Positions 7,873 through 10,081 of a stretch of 10,081 nt of DNA are shown piece by piece. The notes beneath the pieces were generated by a model. The model was not told the DNA's origin and made no database searches. It worked only from the letters and a program-made list of their open reading frames with translations. Position 1 is the stretch's first letter. Every line of letters begins with the position of its first letter. The position numbers and the translations under genes were made by a program. The stretch comes from JANRKT01 sp033763355 (GTDB lineage Bacteria; Bacteroidota; Bacteroidia; Chitinophagales; Chitinophagaceae). Location: positions 1 through 10,081 of the forward strand of contig JANRKT010000154.1 of the NCBI GenBank assembly GCA_033763355.1, written 5' to 3'.

Positions 7873-8667
7873 TCAGCTTACCGCTTCATTGGTAACAGCT
7901 GCGGCAGTAAGGGGTTCAAAACGGTTTTTTACCCTGCGCCGGTAATTTTTAAACATGCTTTGCCACTGAATTTTCAATACCCCAAGTATGCCCTCTTTCA
8001 CAATGCCTTTGTTCATTTTGGATGAGCCATATTTGCGGTCGGTAAAAGTAATGGGCACTTCACGGATATGGAAGCCAAGTTTCCAGGAAGCAAATTTCAT
8101 TTCAATCTGGAAAGCATAACCCACGAAATTAATCTCATCAAAATTGATGGTTTCAAGCACCTCCCTTTTGTAACACATGAAACCTGCTGTAGGGTCTTTT
8201 ACCGGCATCCAGGTAATTAAGCGGGTATATAAAGCGCCGCCCTTGGAGAGCATGTTCCTGTCCCAGGGCCAGTTTTCCACCTTCCCGTTTTTTATGTATC
8301 GTGAACCAATGGCAACATCGGCCCCTTCTTTTTTACAGGCTATATACAAACGTTCAAGGTCTTCCGGATGATGAGAAAAATCTGCATCCATTTCAAAAAT
8401 GTACCTGTACCCATTGGCCAGTGCCCACCTGAACCCATGAATATATGCAGTGCCAAGGCCCTGCTTGCCTGCTGTCCTTATTTCAATATGCAAACGGCCA
8501 TTGTACTCCTGCTGCAATTGTTTTACAATCTGTCCTGTTCCGTCGGGGGAATTGTCATCTACCACCAGCACATGATAGCCCTGGTTAAGCGAGAATATTT
8601 TCCGGAGAATGTTTGCGATGTTCTCCTTCTCGTTGTAAGTCGGTATAACTACAAGCTTTTCCAACAA
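7873..8667 (-). CDS. GT2 glycosyltransferase, polyprenol monophosphomannose synthase-like
   Basis: The 264-residue protein matches the DPM1/polyprenol-phosphate-mannose synthase group. Such enzymes move mannose from GDP-mannose to polyprenyl phosphate on the cytoplasmic face of the membrane. Visible motifs are VIPTYNE (7-13), VVDDNSPDGT (35-44), the metal-binding DAD (94-96), GSRY (121-124), DPTAGF (158-163) and FTDRKYGSSKM (208-218). It has no C-terminal membrane domain, so it is the short, soluble DPM1-like type; the Arg/Lys-rich segment near 240-250 could touch the membrane. There is no ATG or GTG start: the frame opens with two adjacent TTG codons (8667-8665 and 8664-8662) just before GAA AAG CTT, and an in-frame stop lies upstream. 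The second TTG would give MEKLVVIPTYNE. Related glucosyl- or other GT2 enzymes share these motifs, so the sugar is likely but not certain. Confidence 0.88.
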   Translation of the reverse strand: MLEKLVVIPTYNEKENIANILRKIFSLNQGYHVLVVDDNSPDGTGQIVKQLQQEYNGRLHIEIRTAGKQGLGTAYIHGFRWALANGYRYIFEMDADFSHHPEDLERLYIACKKEGADVAIGSRYIKNGKVENWPWDRNMLSKGGALYTRLITWMPVKDPTAGFMCYKREVLETINFDEINFVGYAFQIEMKFASWKLGFHIREVPITFTDRKYGSSKMNKGIVKEGILGVLKIQWQSMFKNYRRRVKNRFEPLTAAAVTNEAVS

Positions 8668-8750
8668 TAAATACCAAGCGGTAAAAACTAATGCTAAAAA
8701 TACAATTATTAATCAACCGGCAGGCAGACTAATTTTTCACAAGGGGAAGC

Positions 8751-9521
8751 TTACACTTTCTTTAACAAGGTGCGGTTGAGAATTTCTGTGAGTTTCTGTT
8801 TGGTATGCATGGGAAAATCGCCCTTCATCATCCAATCGTAATACTGAGGTTCGTTTTTAAGCACCTCAGTTACCGGGCGGCCTTTATGCTTGCCAAAGTT
8901 AAATACTTCTCTCCCATTTTCCATAATCATTCTCCGGGCAAAGTCAACAATTTGTTCGTCGCCAAGAAAGCTGATGATGGAGTCAAGAGAACTGCCCAAT
9001 TGCCGGTATCTTTCCAGTTGCGCCATCAAAATTTCGCATGTGGCATTTGCATCCGCTTCGGCGCTATGCGCATTATCCAGGGTCTTTTCGCAATAAAACT
9101 TATAGGCAGCGCCCAATGTACGCGGTTCCATCAGGTGAAATATTTTCTGCACATCTATCATCCTGCGGGACGAAATATCAAACTCAAGCCCCGACCTGAG
9201 AAATTCTTCCATCAGCAAAGGCCAGTCAAACCGGTTGGAGTTGTAGCCTGCCAGGTCGCAATTGTCAAGTAACTGGCGCACCTCATTGGCCACCTGCTTA
9301 AAAAGCGGTGCGTCTTTTACCATTTCATCAGTAATGCCGTGCACTTCGGTTGACTGTTTTGGAATATTCATCTGGGGGTTGATGAGTTTCCGCTTTACCT
9401 GCCTGCTGCCATCAGGCTGAATCTTTATAATTGCAATTTCAACAATACGGTCAATGGCAAGATTTGTTCCTGTGGTTTCAAGATCAATAAAAGCAAGGGG
9501 CCTCGATAACTGCAGCGTCAT
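8751..9521 (-). CDS. DnaQ-type 3'-5' exonuclease with ExoX-like C-terminal domain
   Basis: The first 170 residues form a DEDDh exonuclease fold. The catalytic set is visible: D13 and E15 in FIDLETTG, D99 in NSNRFDWPLL, and H152 with D157 in AHSAEADA. Such enzymes remove nucleotides from 3' ends with two metal ions, in proofreading, repair or nucleic-acid turnover. The C-terminal part (about 205-250) contains FGKHKG (209-214), then EPQYYDWM and GDFP. This is the pattern of the small ExoX-like/DUF3820 domain found after DnaQ-type nucleases, thought to help bind nucleic acid. No polymerase module is attached, so it is a stand-alone exonuclease rather than a clear polymerase III epsilon subunit. 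The ATG at 9521 puts the first catalytic motif at residue 13, as expected. It is divergent from the small lipoprotein gene and sits 83 bases upstream of the mannosyltransferase gene. Confidence 0.92.
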   Translation of the reverse strand: MTLQLSRPLAFIDLETTGTNLAIDRIVEIAIIKIQPDGSRQVKRKLINPQMNIPKQSTEVHGITDEMVKDAPLFKQVANEVRQLLDNCDLAGYNSNRFDWPLLMEEFLRSGLEFDISSRRMIDVQKIFHLMEPRTLGAAYKFYCEKTLDNAHSAEADANATCEILMAQLERYRQLGSSLDSIISFLGDEQIVDFARRMIMENGREVFNFGKHKGRPVTEVLKNEPQYYDWMMKGDFPMHTKQKLTEILNRTLLKKV

Positions 9522-9682
9522 AATGTGTTTGTAATAAGAAGTATAAAGTTCAGTAATTATTGCAAGTTCTGTTCCTTATTATCCAAAAGCCGTCAAAGTT
9601 TTACACCAGTTTTCCCACAGGGTTATGAACATTTTAAAAAGTCAAATAATTGAAAATAAAAGGTTTGTGACTTATGGCCTTT

Positions 9683-9832
9683 TATACCCGATACTTTAGA
9701 ATACCCTGGGCTTGCAAATCTGGCGCAATCTTCGTTTCTTTGAATCCTCTTCAAAGTCATTACTTCTCAGTCCGGTATCCCAGATAAGCTTTATTGATCC
9801 TCTTCCTTTGAACGGCCACTACGACAGGTATA
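9683..9832. ncRNA. candidate structured RNA in the 364-base intergenic region (strand unresolved)
   Basis: The gap at 9522-9885 has no convincing protein gene. Its right half holds several nested complementary segments. TATACC (9683-9688) can pair with GGTATA (9827-9832). Inside it, GCTT (9710-9713) plus ATCTGG (9718-9723) can pair with CCAGAT plus AAGC (9780-9789). Innermost is a perfect 7-bp hairpin, CTTTGAA (9738-9744) with TTCAAAG (9750-9756), loop TCCTC. A closing stem, large internal bubble and terminal hairpin is the outline of a 6S-type RNA. I cannot match it to a known family, and the strand is open because these pairings work on both. The 9-mer ATCCTCTTC occurs twice (9744-9752 and 9797-9805). 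A second CTTTGAA (9806-9812) could pair with the same TTCAAAG as an alternative. Short pairings like these can arise by chance, so this is a prediction only. Confidence 0.3.
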
Positions 9833-9885
9833 TTTAAGCTTGTCATCCGTTTGCCTTATTTCTAAACAATAAATACCACAAAAAA

Positions 9886-10011
9886 ATGAAACGTTTAATT
9901 CTGGTACTCGTACTCCTGATTACTACTGCTGCTTTGGTTTCTTCATGCACTGCAGTGAAATCTTCCCGCAGCGGCTGCAAGACTACACAAAACATGGTTG
10001 GTTACCGCTAA
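9886..10011 (+). CDS. small lipoprotein, 41 residues
   Basis: An ATG after CCACAAAAAA opens a 41-codon frame that starts MKRLILVLVLLITTAALVSS and reaches Cys21. This is a typical lipoprotein signal: two basic residues, a long hydrophobic core and the lipobox LVSSC. After processing only about 21 residues would remain, beginning with the lipid-bearing Cys and ending GCKTTQNMVGYR. The mature part has a second Cys (C31) and several Ser/Thr/Lys, and no enzyme motif. It would be a tiny membrane-anchored peptide, probably on the periplasmic or outer-membrane side. The A-rich leader, clean lipobox, and a strong terminator 29 bases after the stop all support a real, separately transcribed gene. Function is unknown. 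It is divergent from the exonuclease gene, and no partner gene is visible. Confidence 0.75.
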   Translation: MKRLILVLVLLITTAALVSSCTAVKSSRSGCKTTQNMVGYR

Positions 10012-10040
10012 CCGGTTTGCATATAATTTATTTGCTGAGG

Positions 10041-10067
10041 AGTTGCCCCGATTTGGGCAACTTTTTT
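10041..10067 (+). terminator. intrinsic terminator after the small lipoprotein gene
   Basis: AGTTGCCC (10041-10048) and GGGCAACT (10055-10062) form a perfect 8-bp stem with a 6-base loop (CGATTT). The last stem base belongs to a run of six T (10062-10067). This is a canonical Rho-independent terminator for the lipoprotein transcript. Confidence 0.88.
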
Positions 10068-10081
10068 GTTTGCTGCAATAG

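Noticed and set aside
8805..9272. 155-residue plus-strand open frame
   Set aside because: It is antisense to the DnaQ-type exonuclease, whose catalytic residues are all present on the other strand.
9625..9699. 24-residue open frame (MNILKSQ...) in the large gap
   Set aside because: It is very short, has no hydrophobic or lipobox signal and no supporting leader, and runs into the candidate RNA region; it is probably chance.
9660..9885. tRNA, tmRNA, SRP RNA or RNase P RNA
   Set aside because: I looked for the T-loop GTTCGAAT-type sequence, a CCA end, and the conserved SRP and RNase P core words on both strands and found none.

Overview
The window looks like ordinary chromosomal DNA from a member of the Bacteroidota, most likely a Chitinophagaceae-type organism. 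The signs are A/T-rich leaders without Shine-Dalgarno sequences, one clear TAnnTTTG-type -7 promoter element, a very large secreted S9 peptidase of the Bacteroidota style, and moderate GC content judged by eye. No phage genes, transposases, CRISPR arrays, tRNAs or rRNAs are visible. Placement at family level is inference.

Layout. At the left edge (1-83, minus) is the signal-peptide start of an exported protein, divergent from cinA (156-1418, plus), a two-domain CinA/NMN deamidase. Next on the plus strand is the E2 acyltransferase of a 2-oxo acid dehydrogenase complex (1557-2930), with its own promoter, a structured leader and a good intrinsic terminator (2956-2986). It is followed by an unrecognised 239-residue soluble protein (3103-3822). 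Four minus-strand genes then converge on it. In their own transcription order they are a DnaQ-type 3'-5' exonuclease with an ExoX-like C-terminus (9521-8751), a polyprenol-phosphate-mannose-synthase-like GT2 enzyme with a TTG start (8667-7873), an EamA/DMT transporter (7828-6959) and a 1000-residue secreted S9 peptidase (6870-3868). Gaps between them are 83, 44 and 88 bases, so partial co-transcription is possible, most plausibly for the GT2-EamA pair.

The right end is the least explained part. A 364-base gap (9522-9885) separates the exonuclease from a divergent 41-residue lipoprotein gene (9886-10011), which is followed by a textbook terminator. The right half of the gap has nested complementary segments, a perfect 7-bp hairpin and a competing alternative pairing, so it may encode a structured RNA. 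The left half has weak DnaA-box-like sites next to an A/T-rich patch.

The genes are mostly independent housekeeping functions: NAD salvage, 2-oxo acid oxidation, exported proteolysis, lipid-linked mannose and DNA repair or turnover. No convincing new multi-gene system is present. The candidates most worth a second look are the possible structured RNA, the tiny lipoprotein, and the GT2-EamA pair as a possible make-and-flip unit for a lipid-linked sugar.
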